Assembly: GCF_000687475.1 (NCBI RefSeq)
Contig: NC_057320.1
Span: forward strand, 1,736,001-1,800,000
DNA from: Ustilaginoidea virens
Lineage: Eukaryota > Ascomycota > Sordariomycetes > Hypocreales > Clavicipitaceae
Direction: 5' to 3'
DNA length: 64,000 bases
The notes below the pieces were generated by a model. That model ran no database searches. It was not told where the DNA came from and saw nothing but the letters and a program-made list of their open reading frames with translations. A program made the translations under genes and the position numbers. Positions 1-14,038 of the stretch are shown here, piece after piece (position 1 is the stretch's first letter; the number at the start of each line of letters is the position of its first letter).

Positions 1-3000
1 AAATTGAATTTTAGTCTAGCCTCTGCCGACTATTTTTTGCAGATCTTCTATACTTTCAAAAGGGTTGCGACTATATCCTGCGTTATTTTACTATATGCGA
101 TTATATTAGTATTATCTGCGAATCCTAGGGTTAGTAAGTTATCTACTACTTCGAGTCTATAGTATAGGGGTATAATATAGAAGAGGAAAAAGACTAGGGA
201 GATCGGGGAGCCTTAGGGCACTTTTGCTATAATTAGGAATCTTTAGGTAGGTTAGCCTTTAAAGAAGATTTTAGCTAAGCATAATGCGATAAAGCCTTAG
301 ACTTAAGCTACTATCTATTAGGGGGCGCTATTTTAGAGGAGGAGATGCGTAAGCCTAGTATAGTTAATAGTATCGAATGCTATAGAGATATCTAATTATA
401 GTAGTAATGCTATTCCTTTATGCTATTAGGTAGCCTTAACTGCTTCTATTAGGGTATATAGTACTATATCTATTGATCTATTTGCTCTATTGCCTATTTG
501 TATATCTAATAGTAATTTCTATTCTTTTGCGATTATTATTAGTCTCTTTGCTACTATAGCTTTAAGGATTTTATCGAAAAAGTTTAGGAGGGATATTAGG
601 CATTAGGCTTTTACTTTTTAGTATTCCTTAGGTGTTTTACCGGATTTTCTTAATACTACGACTTTAGCTTCTTAGAACTATATTAGGTAGTAATTAGTTC
701 TGTATATAGTATTAAAGAGTATTATTAGGGCTTTAAGAATCGGTTCTCTATAGGCTTTAAGGAATCCCGCTAGTATACTATTAGGGCCTAGTGCTTTCTA
801 GCTAGCTATATATCAGAGGGTATTATAGATATCTACTTTAAAGAATTTATTTTTAGGGGCGAATATTATATTAGTAAGGCAGGGGAATCGCAGGTCTAGG
901 ATATTATTAAGGGTGGCTATTAATATTAGGAAGAATCTTTCTGCTAGTACTTTTGCTTTAAAGGAATATATTTTTGCTTTTTATATTTAGGCTCTTTCGC
1001 CTTGGAAAAGTATAGGGATTTCTCTTAATTCTAAGGGGAGTCCGCTATATATCTAGGCCTATTTCTCTAGGGACTATAGGTTTATGTTTTTCGTTATAGC
1101 CTTATTAATAGCTTCTTTCTATATCTAGCGCCTTTCCTATTAGATAACCTTAATTTAGTTTATTTCTGCTTTTTGTATTATTAACTAGTTGAGGCTAATA
1201 TAGTCTTTTCTCTAATTTCTTATAGCCTTATAGGCTGCTATTATGGCCGACTATACTTCCTAGGTCCACTATAGGGCCCTTCCTAGCGGTTTGGTTCCTC
1301 TTTTAGGCATAGCGATATTAGCGATAGCCTATAGTTAGGTTATAAGCTATTAGGCGAAAGTATTGATCTTTATAGGGGATTAGGGTGGGTGCGAGGCATA
1401 TAGGATAGCTATTTTGATTTCGGCTTTAGCTCGAGTAAGGATTTTATTAAATTTCTTCTATTAGTATATTAGTAGTAATTTACGAAACTTATTTAGTCCT
1501 ATTTCTACCTAGATTACCTAAGGGATGTAATCGGATCTAATAATATCTACCGCCCCTATAAACTCTATATTAAGGTCTCTTATACTTTATATATGGTCGA
1601 TAGTGCTATTATATTTACCTAGGGCTTATCTAGTTATCTCTCCTTATAGTATTATAAGAGTTAGCTTTTATTTTAATATAAGTTCGAAGAGGGTATTATA
1701 GCCTAAAGAGGTTTTATAAGAGCGGTCCTATATAGGGTGGTAGATATTAAAGTCACTAGTAAAGATACTATAGGGGCAAGGGGTAGTTTAGGCGAATTCC
1801 TAGAGGGGGGTAGACTAATTTAGGGAAGGGATTAGGGAGTAAATAGAGTAGATATTAGTATTTTAAAGTATAATATAGCATTAGTCTAGGCCTAAGTCTA
1901 TTGCCTAGGAGCCGGGAGCGTATCTTTTATAAATATAGATTGCTGCATATCTACCGTAGGCGGCTATTTAGTATCTACTAAGGCTAGAGTATAGGGGGAG
2001 TCTATTTAGGGCTGCAAATTCCTAAAGGGCGATAATATCTAGTTTAGATTTATAGTTAAAGGCGAGGTGCGCTAATAGTAATTTCTTTTGTATATTCTAG
2101 TATAGTACCTTTATTATTAGTATTAGGGCTGAGGGGTTAGGGCTCTCGGTATATTAATAATAGTAGGCTTAGATAAATTAGGTTAGAAGAATATAGCGAT
2201 ATTACTACTGCTATTAGTTCTCTTAGGGGCGATAGAGCTTTCTTTATATAATCTGCCGATTTATTTTTTTAGGGAGTCCTCCCTTAGGGAGTTATTAGTA
2301 AGGTATTTATAGCCTTTATCCTCTAGGATAGGGAGGGGAGGCATTAATAAGGTGCTAGTATTTACAAACTATATTAGTCTAGTGCTATAAGCCTATCTTG
2401 CAATATCCTATTGCCTGTTCGCTATAGGGTAGAGTTAAGACCAGGCTGGATAGGGTCCCTAATAGTTAAGGTAGTACTCTCTTTTATTACTAATAATACT
2501 AAGGCAGTCTTTATTTCTATTAGGGTGTTTCTCTATACTATACTATCTGCATTAAGGGGTCTCTATATAGTAATTCGCGATATATCCGAATTTGAAGTAT
2601 TAATAGTATTATCTTAGGTGGATAGTTTTGTCGTATAGTTTAGCCTTAAAGATTTCTACTTAATAGATAATTCTAGTCTTATAGAATCAGTTTACTGCTT
2701 TTACGTTAATTACTCTAATAATTAAGGGGGCTTTTATTGCTTCTTTATAGGGTTTCCTTATAGCGATTCTGCTAATACTAAGGCCGTTAGCTTAGGCTAG
2801 GTTTAGTTTAATATCTTTAATAGGGATATTCTTAGAGAATTAGATAGGGAATCCTTTAATAATAATATTAAAGGTATAGATATTTAGTGCGGCTCCTATA
2901 CTAAATATAAGGGGGATCTAGGTGGTTTTTATAGTAAAACGGGATATAGCTTCTGTAAAGGTAATAACTATATCTCCATTATAGAGTCGGCGAGCGGTAA

Positions 3001-3352
3001 TAGCATTAATACCTCTAGTAGTAGTATTTACCGCTTTTATAATCTTAATAGGGGTTCTCTATCGTAGGTTCTTAGTAATATTATCTCCTTTAATTATTAT
3101 TTCATAGTAGATTCTCAGTAGTATAGGTAAGGTGGTTAGTCTAGGTAGTGTAGTCGTTAGTATGCCTTTAGTAGCGATACTGGCCTAGGTCGTTCTAGAG
3201 GGGGTCTTTAAGGCAAAAGCTTTATTTATAGCGCTCTCTACTACTTTTTCTAGATTATTAGTCGTAATAAGGTTCGAGTTCGGGTTTAAGGCGGGATTAG
3301 TTCGGTTAATACATTTAATACTATCGACTAGGCTGGTAATAGCATTTTATAT
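1..3352 (-). mobile_element. LINE1, RIP-damaged Tad-like non-LTR retrotransposon (part a)
   Basis: Seen: this stretch aligns base for base, in the same orientation, with about 47,152-50,500 (LINE2), differing mostly by C/T and G/A. The minus strand reads as a reverse transcriptase with many stops; the catalytic motif lies at 111-122 and reads F-A-D-N, where active relatives have F-A-D-D. Upstream of the RT on the minus strand (larger coordinates) are endonuclease and ORF1-like regions. The element runs off the left edge of the window, so roughly 3 kb of its 3' part is missing. It is interrupted at 3341-3352 by LINE3 and resumes at 9951. Known: fungal Tad-type LINEs encode a Gag-like ORF1 and an EN-RT-RNase H ORF2. 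No frame is open, so it is dead. Confidence 0.85.
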
Positions 3353-3399
3353 AAATAAAAAAACTCTTCGCGATTTCGCCCGCACTTAGGTAGTAGCAC

Positions 3400-5200
3400 G
3401 GAACCGCCTCTAAAATCAATTCTGATAATCCTAATCGCTTCTTCTCGTCTATTTACCCCCCTCGCCTATAGCGCATCGCATCTAAAGAATGGGCATAGTA
3501 GGCGCAAATAAAGTAATAGATATCGATAGAGGGAATAAAGGCGGTATTACATATAGCCGCTATAACCCTACCACTACGATCGCGAATAGTATATAGTGTA
3601 ACTAGACCGAAACCGAGCCTGCCTAAAAGCGGAAGCGACCTACTATTATTATAATTAAAGAATCGATAAAAGAGCTTTAGGATTATATCCCTTTAGTAGT
3701 ACTAAAACGAATGCGAGAAATCATAAAAACCGTAGCTAATACGGCCTACGGTAAGGCCACCCTAGACCCTATTAGCACCCTTACCGATATAATTTCGAAG
3801 ACTATTAAAAAAGCTATTAAATCGGCCCTCTAAGATATCCCGAAATAGGCGCTAGCTACCACCTAGGCAAATATTGCGGCATAAAGATATGCTGCTACTA
3901 CTATACTACCCTAATATACTATCGCTCCCCTTCCGGTCCCGCTATATATCTATAGGGAAATTTTAATTAAAGGCAATAGTATTAGCGAGGTCTTATGCAA
4001 TCGAATACCAATCGAAATTATAAATACCATTAATAGAGCTACTATTAAGAATGCCACGGTCGCGGCATACAGGCTATATAGCAGCGATACTATCATTACC
4101 TTTATAGAAAAAGTAGTAAAAAGTCTTATTGCTAATACAACTTAGGTCTAATCCGCCTTTAGGTAGGAGGTAGAACTAAACTAATACTTATTTAGTCTTA
4201 TTATTAAGAATTTCCCTACTAGCTATATAGCGAATATCGCAACTGAAGAAATCTACCGAAACCTTACTAAAGCAAATAGAGAAGGCTTTATTAGAGCCTC
4301 CCCCTACTGCCTATATAAGACCACTATATATACACCCCTAATTATAGGCGTAAACTCTATTAACCTCGCTAATAAATTCTATAAGTCTAATATTATCTAC
4401 TAAGTAGAGATATTTAAAGCTAAACCTTATAATAACGCCCTATACCCTAAATAGTATTATAACTACTTTAAGTTTAGATATATCGCGGCCTACTATATAG
4501 CAGCCCTATGGTACAGCCGATGCAGCGCGAAAAGGCACCTAGAAGGGGAGTAGGCCTGCCTAATAGTCTCCTACGGATAAAAGGAGTTATACTTTAACTA
4601 TAAAGGCCTATACCTAGTATAGTCCCGCCTCTATAGAACCTTAAATAAGTAGTAGGAATTAATTAGGAATTTTTATGCTAGCTGACTTAAGCTCTTTATA
4701 GCGCCTCCTATAATATCTATAAATACTACTCCTATTACGGAATAGAACTAATGCAGAATAGCTAATATCTTACCTATAAAGGAACCGATTAAAAGTATTA
4801 TTTTAAGAGGATCCTCCCTATATAAATATAGCTGCCGCCCTAGCTAAAGGGGCTCTATCTCTAAAGGAATATTTAATACTAGACTAAACTATACTTTTAC
4901 TACGTTCTTATAATCGGTCCTAATATTAAGATAGATTAGGACCCTATTGGCCTTAAAGCCTATACCTATTTTAGCCCTAACCTTTGCCTTTACTATAACT
5001 ACTAATATACTGCCGCTACTAACCTTTATACGCTTATCCATATAATATTAGTCCTTTATTAGAATATATAGAAGAAAACCTCTTTTATACGAATAGCGCT
5101 TTACTACCGAAATAAAGCTAATATTATAGTAATCTAAGAACCTACTACGCTTAGCTATACTTTACTAAGCCTAAGTTTTGGCAAGTATATATTAGCAGCC
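3400..5200 (+). pseudogene. LINE3 ORF1 (Gag-like, zinc-knuckle relic)
   Basis: Seen: with stops read through, 4453-4548 translates as two knuckle-like modules, the first reading Y-x2-Y-x4-x-Y-x4-Y where a CCHC knuckle would have cysteines and a histidine; the second keeps one Cys and one His. TGC-to-TAC and CAC-to-TAC changes are what RIP produces. Many TAG/TAA codons break the frame. Known: ORF1 proteins of fungal LINEs end in CCHC knuckles that bind the element RNA. The outer limits given are approximate. Confidence 0.6.
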
Positions 5201-5379
5201 TATAGTAGACGAGCGGCAATATATATCTATAAGCGGTATAGTCTTGGTATATAGACTACTAAGAAAGGACCTAATTAGTATAAAGTCTGCCTCTTTAAAA
5301 TTAATATTTACTCTATTTACTCCCCAGGTTATAAATATAATTAGACTACCCCCCTTATAAACTTTATAAGGCTCCCGCC

Positions 5380-8260
5380 CCGACTCTAAAGTGTATTTAT
5401 TAGGGATTTTAATATATATTATCCCTTATAAGATAGCCTAAATAAAACCTTACTTAGTATTAATACCCTCTTCGACTTTATAATACAATAGAGACTCAGC
5501 CTAGCAACCCCTTACGGCGAAATTATATAATAAGCGCTAAGTAAAAGAAATAGTACTATAGACTATGCCTAGGTTATATAAGACTTTACTATTAAGTACC
5601 TTAGCAATATGGACCTCGCCGGGTCTAATTATATCCTATAGCTTATCTATATTAATATTAGCAACCTATAAGCCGCTAAAGCCTATTTAAAAAATAATTA
5701 GAAATCCCTTGATCGATACTTTACTTAGATAGAAGCTAAAAACCGCTTTATGCCTATTACTATTGCGGCCCTATTTAGCTCTCCTAAAAAAATAGATATA
5801 TATACCGAATAGCTTATTTACTAACTCTAAGAAATTAAAGATATTATAGCCCCGAAGAAAACCCCTAGAGCCCCTACTATAGAACTATAGTGGAATAACC
5901 GTATAAAAATAGCTATTATCGCCGCGAAGAAAGCATATTAGAAGTAGGTAGTATACTATACCCCTAAAAACTATAGGGCCGCCTAAGATATAGGAGTTAC
6001 CTAAATCTAAATTATATAAGAAAAGCGATAATACTCCTAGAGAGAGGCATTAAAGAAAGCTATAGTATAGAATGCAAACCTTTAGTCCTTAAAATAATAG
6101 GCTAGATTATATAGCAGCCTCCCCCCCGAGTTTAGGGAGATCCTATTACTCGAATATACTAGCCCTAGCCACCCTTTAGTAACTATATATAGCGAAAAAG
6201 CATAGGTCCTTACTTAATATTTCTTCCTTTAGTCTTATATAATATTTAAAGATATACTAGATCCGACCTTCCCCTAACTCGCTAATATAAAGTTCCTGCT
6301 ATATAAGAGATTTATATATAAAAAGGTCTATACCGCCCTTTACTATATAGCCAGCTAAAAGGCCCCTAGACTAAACGGGCTATCTATAGGATTCCTTAAG
6401 GTATACAGCCCCCCTTTAATTATAGCTTTTACCTATCTTCTTAATAAGTCCTACCGCACTAGGCACTATTTAGCTTAATTTTAGGAGGCCTATATAATTA
6501 TACTAAGAAAGCTAGGAAAGAAATTAAAAAAAATACTCTAAAGCGGAAGGCTAAAAACCGATATCTTTATTTAACCTAACCGGTAAAGTCCTAGAAGCTA
6601 TAGTAGTATACTAACTTATTATTGCCTTTAAGGAGGGCAATCTATTCCTAGACCTTTAGATAGGAAATAGAGCCAATCGTTCTATAGATATAGCCTTTAG
6701 TACTCTTATAGAAATAATTCGTATAGTATAGCATTATAGCAGGATCGCCTTACTCCTTTAGCTTAATATATCTATAGCCTTTAATATAGTAAATTATATT
6801 CGATTTATCTATCTGCTCTTAAAAAAGGGATTACTACTATAGATTATAATATAGGTCTATAGCTTTACTAACTCTTATATAATACGAATTTACTTTAAGG
6901 GCAAATTAACTAATAACCTACCTATTACCGCTAAGGTCTTATAAAGGTCCCCCCTCTCTTTTATCCTTTTTTTAATTTATATTATACTACTCTATAAAAG
7001 GCTTAATAAAGTAGCCTCTATTATTACCCTAAGGTTCGCAGATAATACTAATATTATAGTATATAAGAGGAGTATAAGGGAGACCTAGACCTTACTTAAA
7101 AAGGTATAGATGATTTATAATAAATAGTCTAAATAAGCTAGGCTTAATTTCAACCTAAGGAAGAGTAAGCTTATCTATTTTATATACGCCTATAAGGCAG
7201 ATAAAATACCAGTCCGACTTAAGACTATAATAATTTAGCTAAAGTAATATATTTATTTCCTAAGGGTTAAGATCTACCGAAAACTTTAGTAGCGTAAATA
7301 CTATATAAAAATAGCTAAAAAGCTCGAGCAGTAGCGACTCGCCCTTATAGTAATAGTGGCCTCTATATAGGGATATCAATATAGGGAGGCCCGATTAGTC
7401 TATATGCAGGTTATTCGCACTATTATCGCCTTTAGCGTAGGAATTTAGTATACCCCTACCGCCCCTAGTAAAGTAACAAAAGGTATTATAAAATTACTAA
7501 CTATAGAATAATTATCCTGCCTTTAAATTGTTATTAGGGCCTTTAAAGCTATACTAATAGATATCCTCGAGATTAAGGCGGCTATACTATCTATCGACTT
7601 ATACCTAAATTATATCTACTAGTAATTCTTAGAAAGGATAGTAAAGACTAAGATAGCTAAGCGAATTAATTGCGCCTTTACTATAGTAGCGGCAATACTC
7701 TAATACTATTAGTAGAGCGATTATAAAAGACTTTAAATATATATCCTATTCTTAGAACTCGACTTATAATAGCTAATAGCCGAGGAATACTTAGCAAAAG
7801 AATAGCTTACTAAATGGTCTAAATACTAAATTACTATAAAAGCGAGATAGCAGCAATATAGGCCTATAGCAGTAAAGAGGGCCTTAGACTTTTAATCTAT
7901 AGCTATAATAATTCAGCTTTATAATAGCCTCCTTAAATATAAATTGGCTATACTTATTTAGCTTTATATAAAAAAGATTGGATTAAACTCCTTCCTCTAT
8001 TAATATTAAGTCCCTACTATACCCTCGCTTTTTTGCTAATATAGGGAGGCCCTTAAAGACTATTATTACTTAATCCTTTCTTGCCTAAAATATAAACGAT
8101 AGCACTAATAGCTATATAGGACCGGCCTAAGCCTCTTTTAAGACCACTAAGGGATCTCTATTGCCTTTAATAAGCTAAGCCTTACCTATTAACTTATATA
8201 CTAGATTTTTAGCCTCGACCGCCTTAACTAATTCTAGCTCGCTTAATCGCTCTAGCGACC
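5380..8260 (+). pseudogene. LINE3 ORF2 (endonuclease, reverse transcriptase, RNase H relic)
   Basis: Seen: at about 5403 the frame reads R-D-F-N-I-Y-Y-P-L-stop-D, the APE-type endonuclease motif (normally G-D-F-N..H-P-L-W-D) with the Trp codon turned into a stop. The RT palm motif at 7035-7046 reads F-A-D-N, followed by a recognisable thumb segment (K-L-I-Y-F). The last part, to about 8.2 kb, fits the RNase H and C-terminal zone seen in fungal LINEs but is too decayed to show a catalytic set. Stops occur every few dozen codons. The limits are approximate. Confidence 0.65.
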
Positions 8261-9950
8261 TACCCCTATAGAGGCATTAGGCCGACCTTAACCGCCTAAT
8301 ACCGCCCTTAATATCTAATAATAATATCCTAATGCGGGAGAGAGGAGATATAGTAGGCAAATAAATATAATTAATTTTTAGCTACTCTAAAGCTATAATA
8401 TTAATATTAGAGTCCCTTTCCCCCCCCCTTTCCCCCTCCCCTGCCGGCCCCTATAGTAGCCCCCCCTCCTTTTCTCCTTTCTCCCTCTCCCCCTCTACCG
8501 CCCTTTTTTACCCCTGAGAGATAAGCAGCTCTAATACGGCCTAGATGCTTTTTAATGCTTCTACTTTACGCTCTTTAAGGTCTAGTGCCTCTTAGGTTAC
8601 CCTAGGAGCGATACTCCCCCTTATTACTATTACTACTACTGCTACCTTCCCCCTACTATAGGCAGTCGATACCTACCGCGCCCTTAACTAGAAGGTATAG
8701 TAGTTATCGACCTATCTATATTAGCACCTATCTTATATAATCCCTATACCTTATATGTACTTCTCCCCCTGCGGCTAGCACTTTTTAAGCACCTAGGAGG
8801 GCGTAAATAGACTCTTAGTTCTTAAGAATCCATTTAAAGAGTTAGTAGGTTTTCCCTATTATAATATATATAAAATACGCCGCCCTAGGCCCTATGCGGT
8901 ATTATACTATATTACTATTATTTAAATGCTAATTAGATTAGGGTTTAATCGGTTGGGTTTTACCTTATTAAGAGTAGTAATAATATTTAGGGTCTTTAGC
9001 TTATATTAGGTAAGGGTCGTAAGGCCAGCCTTATAGCTTGCTAGGCTAATAATAACGGGTTAGTAACACTAGCATAGTGGGAGCGGGTAATACCTACCCT
9101 TTTATCTAAAGATGCCGACTTTTTCGGCATACTACTGCTATTATTATTATTACTATAGCTGTTGCTGCTGCTACTATTGCTGCTGCTAATGCTATTGCTA
9201 CCGCTGTCGCTGATGCTAATACTGCTGCTATTATTACCGCCCTACCGTACGGGTTAGCGTTATCTCTATAGCGCTAGAAAGAACGGGGCTTAAGGGGATT
9301 ATATACGGAAAAATAATGGCTATATAGAAAGGAAGAAAAAGGGATTGAAAAGTCGGGGGGCATTTATACCTTTATATTTTCGCCCGATTAGAGGCCCCTA
9401 TGCCCTCTCTTTATACTTAGCTTACCCTAACCCCCGACCTGATACTATTTGCCTCCTATTAAGCACCCCTTTTGCAGCCGATTCGCCGCCGATATAGCCC
9501 CGATAATAGAAAATTCCCTTACTCTTGCTCTAATGCCCCCGCGCGATATATATACTGTATAGCTAGCGCGCATACTGCGTAGCTAGCGCTGCCCCGCTTG
9601 TATAACCCCTACTTTACTTTCGATTTATAGTATACCGACCTAGGACCACCCCTCCCCTATAGATACTAGACCTACCTTTTTCTAGACCTATTTTCTCTAG
9701 ATCGCTCTCGCACTCTTCCTAGTATTGCCGCTAGGTATAATCCTAAGCGATAGCATACCCACCTTTCCTATATACTGGAAACCCGTCGGCCCCCCCGGGG
9801 GCCCGACTCCCTAGTCGTTATAATTATACTAGTAGGAAGGGTTTTCCCCCCGGACCTCGGGTTTTTCCCTTCCGGATTATTTGCCGGAGTACTAGATAGG
9901 CATTTCTAGCTTAGAATAGCCCCCTAGAGTAATTTAATAATAATAATAAT

Positions 9951-10320
9951 AGCATTCTATATATTTCTTAGTGTGGCTGCCGGGATATAGTCTGCGATCT
10001 TTTAGTAATACTATTTAAATAATTCGGTTTCTTCTTAGGTTCCTATATTAGTTTGTGCGATATTGCCGCTAATTCGTTTGTGATTATTATTAGCGATAGT
10101 AATATGGTGGTTATAGTGGCTCGATTTGAGTCTACCCCTATTTCCTCTGTCTAAGTCTATAATTTCCGCCGCCTCGACCGTACCTTCCTCCTAGTGCTGA
10201 TGCGCTATCGGCGGATGGGGTAAGACGAGGTAAGGGATTGATCTAGCAACTTTTTGACTGTTTTAGGGGTGTATTCGCGCCGGTACCGAGGTGCGGGCGA
10301 AATCGCGAAAATTTTTTTTT
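9951..10320 (-). mobile_element. LINE1 part b, 5' end of the interrupted element
   Basis: Seen: this continues exactly where part a stopped and matches LINE2 from about 50,490 to 50,855. It ends on the plus strand with gtgcgggcgaaatcgcgaaa and a T-run, which on the minus strand is the 5' start shared by all three LINEs. The next base, 10,321, belongs to gypsy1. The partner target-site duplication of LINE1 lies outside the window on the left. Confidence 0.82.
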
Positions 10321-11674
10321 GGAAGAGGCTAGTCGGCGGCTATAGTATACCGCTATTAGTTATTAAGGGCCTAAAAAGAGGGCGAAAGGATAATAGCCTA
10401 AGCTTTAGTCGTTTTAGTCGCAGGATATATAAGTTTAATAATAGAGGTGCCCTTTTTATAAGCCTTAATTTACGCCTAATAGATCTACTAGAGTTTAAGA
10501 TTGCTGGCAAACTTAAAGTCGAGCTATATATATAAGCTATATGCATTTTAGCAGTAAAAGTAGCCTTTACTCCTGCCTTTTCGCATATAGACGGGGAGAA
10601 TACTAATCGCCTATATTTTTTAGTTATATCACTCGTATAAAAACTCTTTATTGTAGGTATATTTATACTCTTTATTAAAGGAATTACCCTTTAATAAATA
10701 GTCGCCTGCGGCACGCTATAGCTTATATTTATGCTCTAAAGGGCTAAAGTACTTAGTAGATAGGGCGGTTAAACCGCTTATAGGTCGCAGGATTTCTATA
10801 ATATTAGGTTCCGTAGGGGTCGTTATACCGCCTATAGCTTAGCCGCTACTAGGGTTCGGCTTAAATATATTTAGGGTCCTAATGCGGTTAATTAAGGGAA
10901 TATAAAGTCGTATTAGGTTCGAACCAATATATATATTAAATACAGGCAGAGATAAGGTATAGCCTTTTAGAGAATACGTAGGTAATTAGTCTATTAATAT
11001 TAGCATTTATTATAACCCTAGGCAAGGGGGATAATACTTACAGTAGGATGCCGATAATAATTAAATCGGCTATAGGAAAAAAGAGGAAGGGAAAAAAAAG
11101 GGTGATAAAAAGGGCGCGAGAAAAAACGCACCTTTACCTAAGGGGATTACCTACTAATAGCTAGCGAAAAATTTTTCATAATACTAACGGCTGCTATAAA
11201 TAGCTTCCAGCTAGCAATGCGATACCGGCCTTTTATGCATTTCTACTATACTACCTTCCTGAATCGATACTCTACGATATCCCCTATTTATACAAACCGG
11301 ACCTAATAAACAAACTTAAGGTTATTGCGATAATAACCTAGGCGACCTGATTGGGCCTATATAGAAAATAGGCGGGTTTTAAAATATAATTAATTCGATT
11401 GTGAGGCAAAAGAGGGGGGTATATTATAGGCTTGGGCTATACCCGCGCCACAATATGGCTAGGACTCGGGCTATACCTATACTTAGCCTAGGTAGGGTTA
11501 TATAAGTTAGCGGCATAGGGTCACGGGACTACGCTAGGACCTCGACCCGTGCTAACGTATAGTTAAATAGACTATTAAGAGGCCCTTATTTGGGTCTTCT
11601 TTTTTTCCTCCTTAGTCTATTTAATATATCTATTCGACGCCTATTTGCAGTAGCCCTAGGGCCAGTCCTTTATA
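10321..11674 (+). mobile_element. gypsy1, 3' part with 3' LTR
   Basis: Seen: 10,321-11,419 matches the 3' non-coding part of gypsy2 (about 53,065-54,161). A purine tract with six or more G ends at 11,419, and the LTR follows at 11,420-11,674, aligning with the LTRs at 40,288-40,539 and 54,162-54,415. The LTR start is altered by RIP (TA instead of TG) and its end reads TATA where the intact solo copy at 56,694 has TGTAAAG on the other strand. The rest of the element lies left of the window, beyond LINE1. It is inserted in the protease region of copia-B2. Confidence 0.78.
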
Positions 11675-14038
11675 TAGAAGAGGATATTACCGAATATTAT
11701 TGGGATATTTAGTATACCGGAAGAGGTAGCGGAGCCTGCGCTAAAGTTTACTATATGCTTCTTGTTAGTTGTCTTGATAATTAGGGTTTTTATTAATCTC
11801 ATTAGGGCCTTTGCTTAACCTAGGCCTGCTATTGATAGGCCGGAAGCGCTAGTATCTAGTAGGATTCTGCAGAAGGTATAGTTATTATACTATTTTTCTT
11901 CTAGAAAGGCAGAATTATAGTCTAGTGGTAAGGGCATTCGGAAGGGGTTAATTTGCAGGAAGGCATATCGGTATAATTTATCCTATAGGGCTTATAATAT
12001 TTCAATAGACAAAGAAGGTAATGGTTCTGCTTACTTAAGGGCTAGGAAGTATTAAGTAGCTATAATTTATAGTGTGATAGTATTCTCTGCATCCTATTGT
12101 GTATCCCCTGCTATTATGACTTTAATATCTTTAATGATATTATTAAAATCGGCATTTTTAAGGCCTTATGCGGGCCCCTTATATTCCTATAGGAAAATAT
12201 GGAATTTCTTATCATTAGGGGCGGTACGGTTGGAATGGTTCTTTAGCAATCGTGCCTTTAATTCTTATTGCTCTTTATTAGTATAGTTAGATAACTAATA
12301 TCCTGATTTATTATAAATAAAGCAATGTCTTTAACGGGGCCTGGCTGGAAGGGCGCGATTCTATTATTGCTGTTAATACTACTGCTATAGGCCGAATCGG
12401 TATTAAGGGCAGGATTGACTATATCTACGGTCCGTAAACAGCGCCATATTGTCATTAATATCGTCAGTATTATGATATTGTTATTAAAGGAAATAATATT
12501 ATTGATTTATATAAGTAGATTTATAGATAGAAAGTGATCGCTATAGGTTAGCAGCGAGACCTTTGAATATAGAAGTATAACGATATATAGCTTAGCTATA
12601 CTCAGGGGTATCTCTTATAGTATTAAGGACTTATCAGTAAAGCTTTATATTAGCTATAAAGGGGGGAAAAAGACTACGATATAGGTATTAAAGTTCTTCT
12701 AATAGGATATTAAGGCATTCTAATTTTAACTTATTAGGATATTTCGCGATAGTTGATTAAAGCGTTATTCTATTCTAATAATGCAAATAGAATTACTCTA
12801 TACTCTTATTTTCGAAATAGCTTTTGACTTTACAGATTATATCGTTAAAAGTAAGGGTATTACAAATATATTTAATATTATTAAAGTAGTAGGTCTTAGC
12901 ATCGCTAATGAGCATAATTTAGAAGGCTTTAGCGAATATATAATTAGGCAATCCTAATAGGCGGCACTTACTTTTAAAGGATACAACCTTTAGTATAATA
13001 AAGTCATCTATTTTGCCGCTATATCTATCCTTTATATGATAGCTGTATAAGAGGTTAGATATCTTTTTCGATATATTATTAAACCCGGTTTAGGAATAAT
13101 CTTTTTGGTTAAACCCGGCCTCTGTATAGGCTTTTTAGGTATGACCTTAGGGGTATTCTAGAGGGTATTCCGGAATGGCTTATCGGTTGCCTTACGGTAG
13201 GCTGGCGGGATCTTTTGCTAGGTTATCCCATAACCTAGGTTAGTCTGGGTTTATTAGTACTCCTATTAAAACCATCTATTTATCGGCCTAAGTAGGCCGA
13301 TATTAGCGGGAATGGCCGGGTGCCATGCCTATTTTTAGTATTATCGGATAAGGCATTGGGGCCTGCGGGCTATAATACTGCGATTCGTAATATCTAGTAT
13401 TAGGGGCGGCATTAGCTTAGAGGGTATTATCATTAGGGTCCTCTATTAAAGGAAGTATATTATTAAGGCCTATAACCCGACCTCTTTTAGGTATGCTATA
13501 GCCTCGAGGGGCATTAAGATAGCCGCCTCAGCTAGGGGTATAATCCCTAGGGCGATATATTTTATCGGGTCGGTCTTATAGGCTATAATTATCGGCCGTT
13601 GCATATTGTTATTAATAGGAGCTCTCCCCTGTTTCGAATAGCGGCCTATTATAAATAGATATCTTCCCTTTTAGTTATTAGGACCGGCCCCTTTCTTTAT
13701 TAGTAGGGGTAGGGGCAGGGGCATAAGGCTTTTTCGATATAGAGGGGGGAATAATAGGTTATTATGACTGTGATCGTTCTATTAGTATAATGAAGTTCTT
13801 TAGCATTAATAGGGCTTATAAGAGCCGTAATGCGAGCCTTAGCGAAGGTATTCGCATAACCGTTATAGGTGCTTGTAATAATAAAGATTATCGTAATAGG
13901 GGCCTTATGCATATATATAAGGGCGTATTTTAAAGCCTTTATATCTCTTGCTTAATATTACCAATAGATAGTAAGGCTTCCCTAGTAGGGTTAAGCCGAG
14001 ATAGGAATACGCTGTGAGTAAGTTGCCGGGTTACTTCC

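Larger units (their letters stand above)
3353..9950 (+). mobile_element. LINE3, complete but RIP-damaged LINE nested in LINE1
   Basis: Seen: the element sits between two copies of a 12-bp target-site duplication, agcattttatat at 3341-3352 and agcattctatat at 9951-9962, differing by one C/T. The undisturbed target can be read in LINE2 near 50,490. The 5' end carries gcgatttcgcccgcac (about 3370), the same start as LINE1 and LINE2. The 3' end is a short (taa)n tail at about 9931-9950. In between are an ORF1-like region with a zinc-knuckle relic and an EN-RT-RNase H region. About 6.6 kb in all, a normal full length. The RT motif differs enough from LINE1/LINE2 to suggest a related but distinct family. 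Confidence 0.88.

Noticed and set aside
2411..2617. Short frames scattered in the LINE blocks (also 12,074-12,455, 44,120-44,314, 55,433-55,618)
   Set aside because: They lie in RIP-damaged elements, usually on the non-coding strand or in wrong frames, without homology to element proteins.
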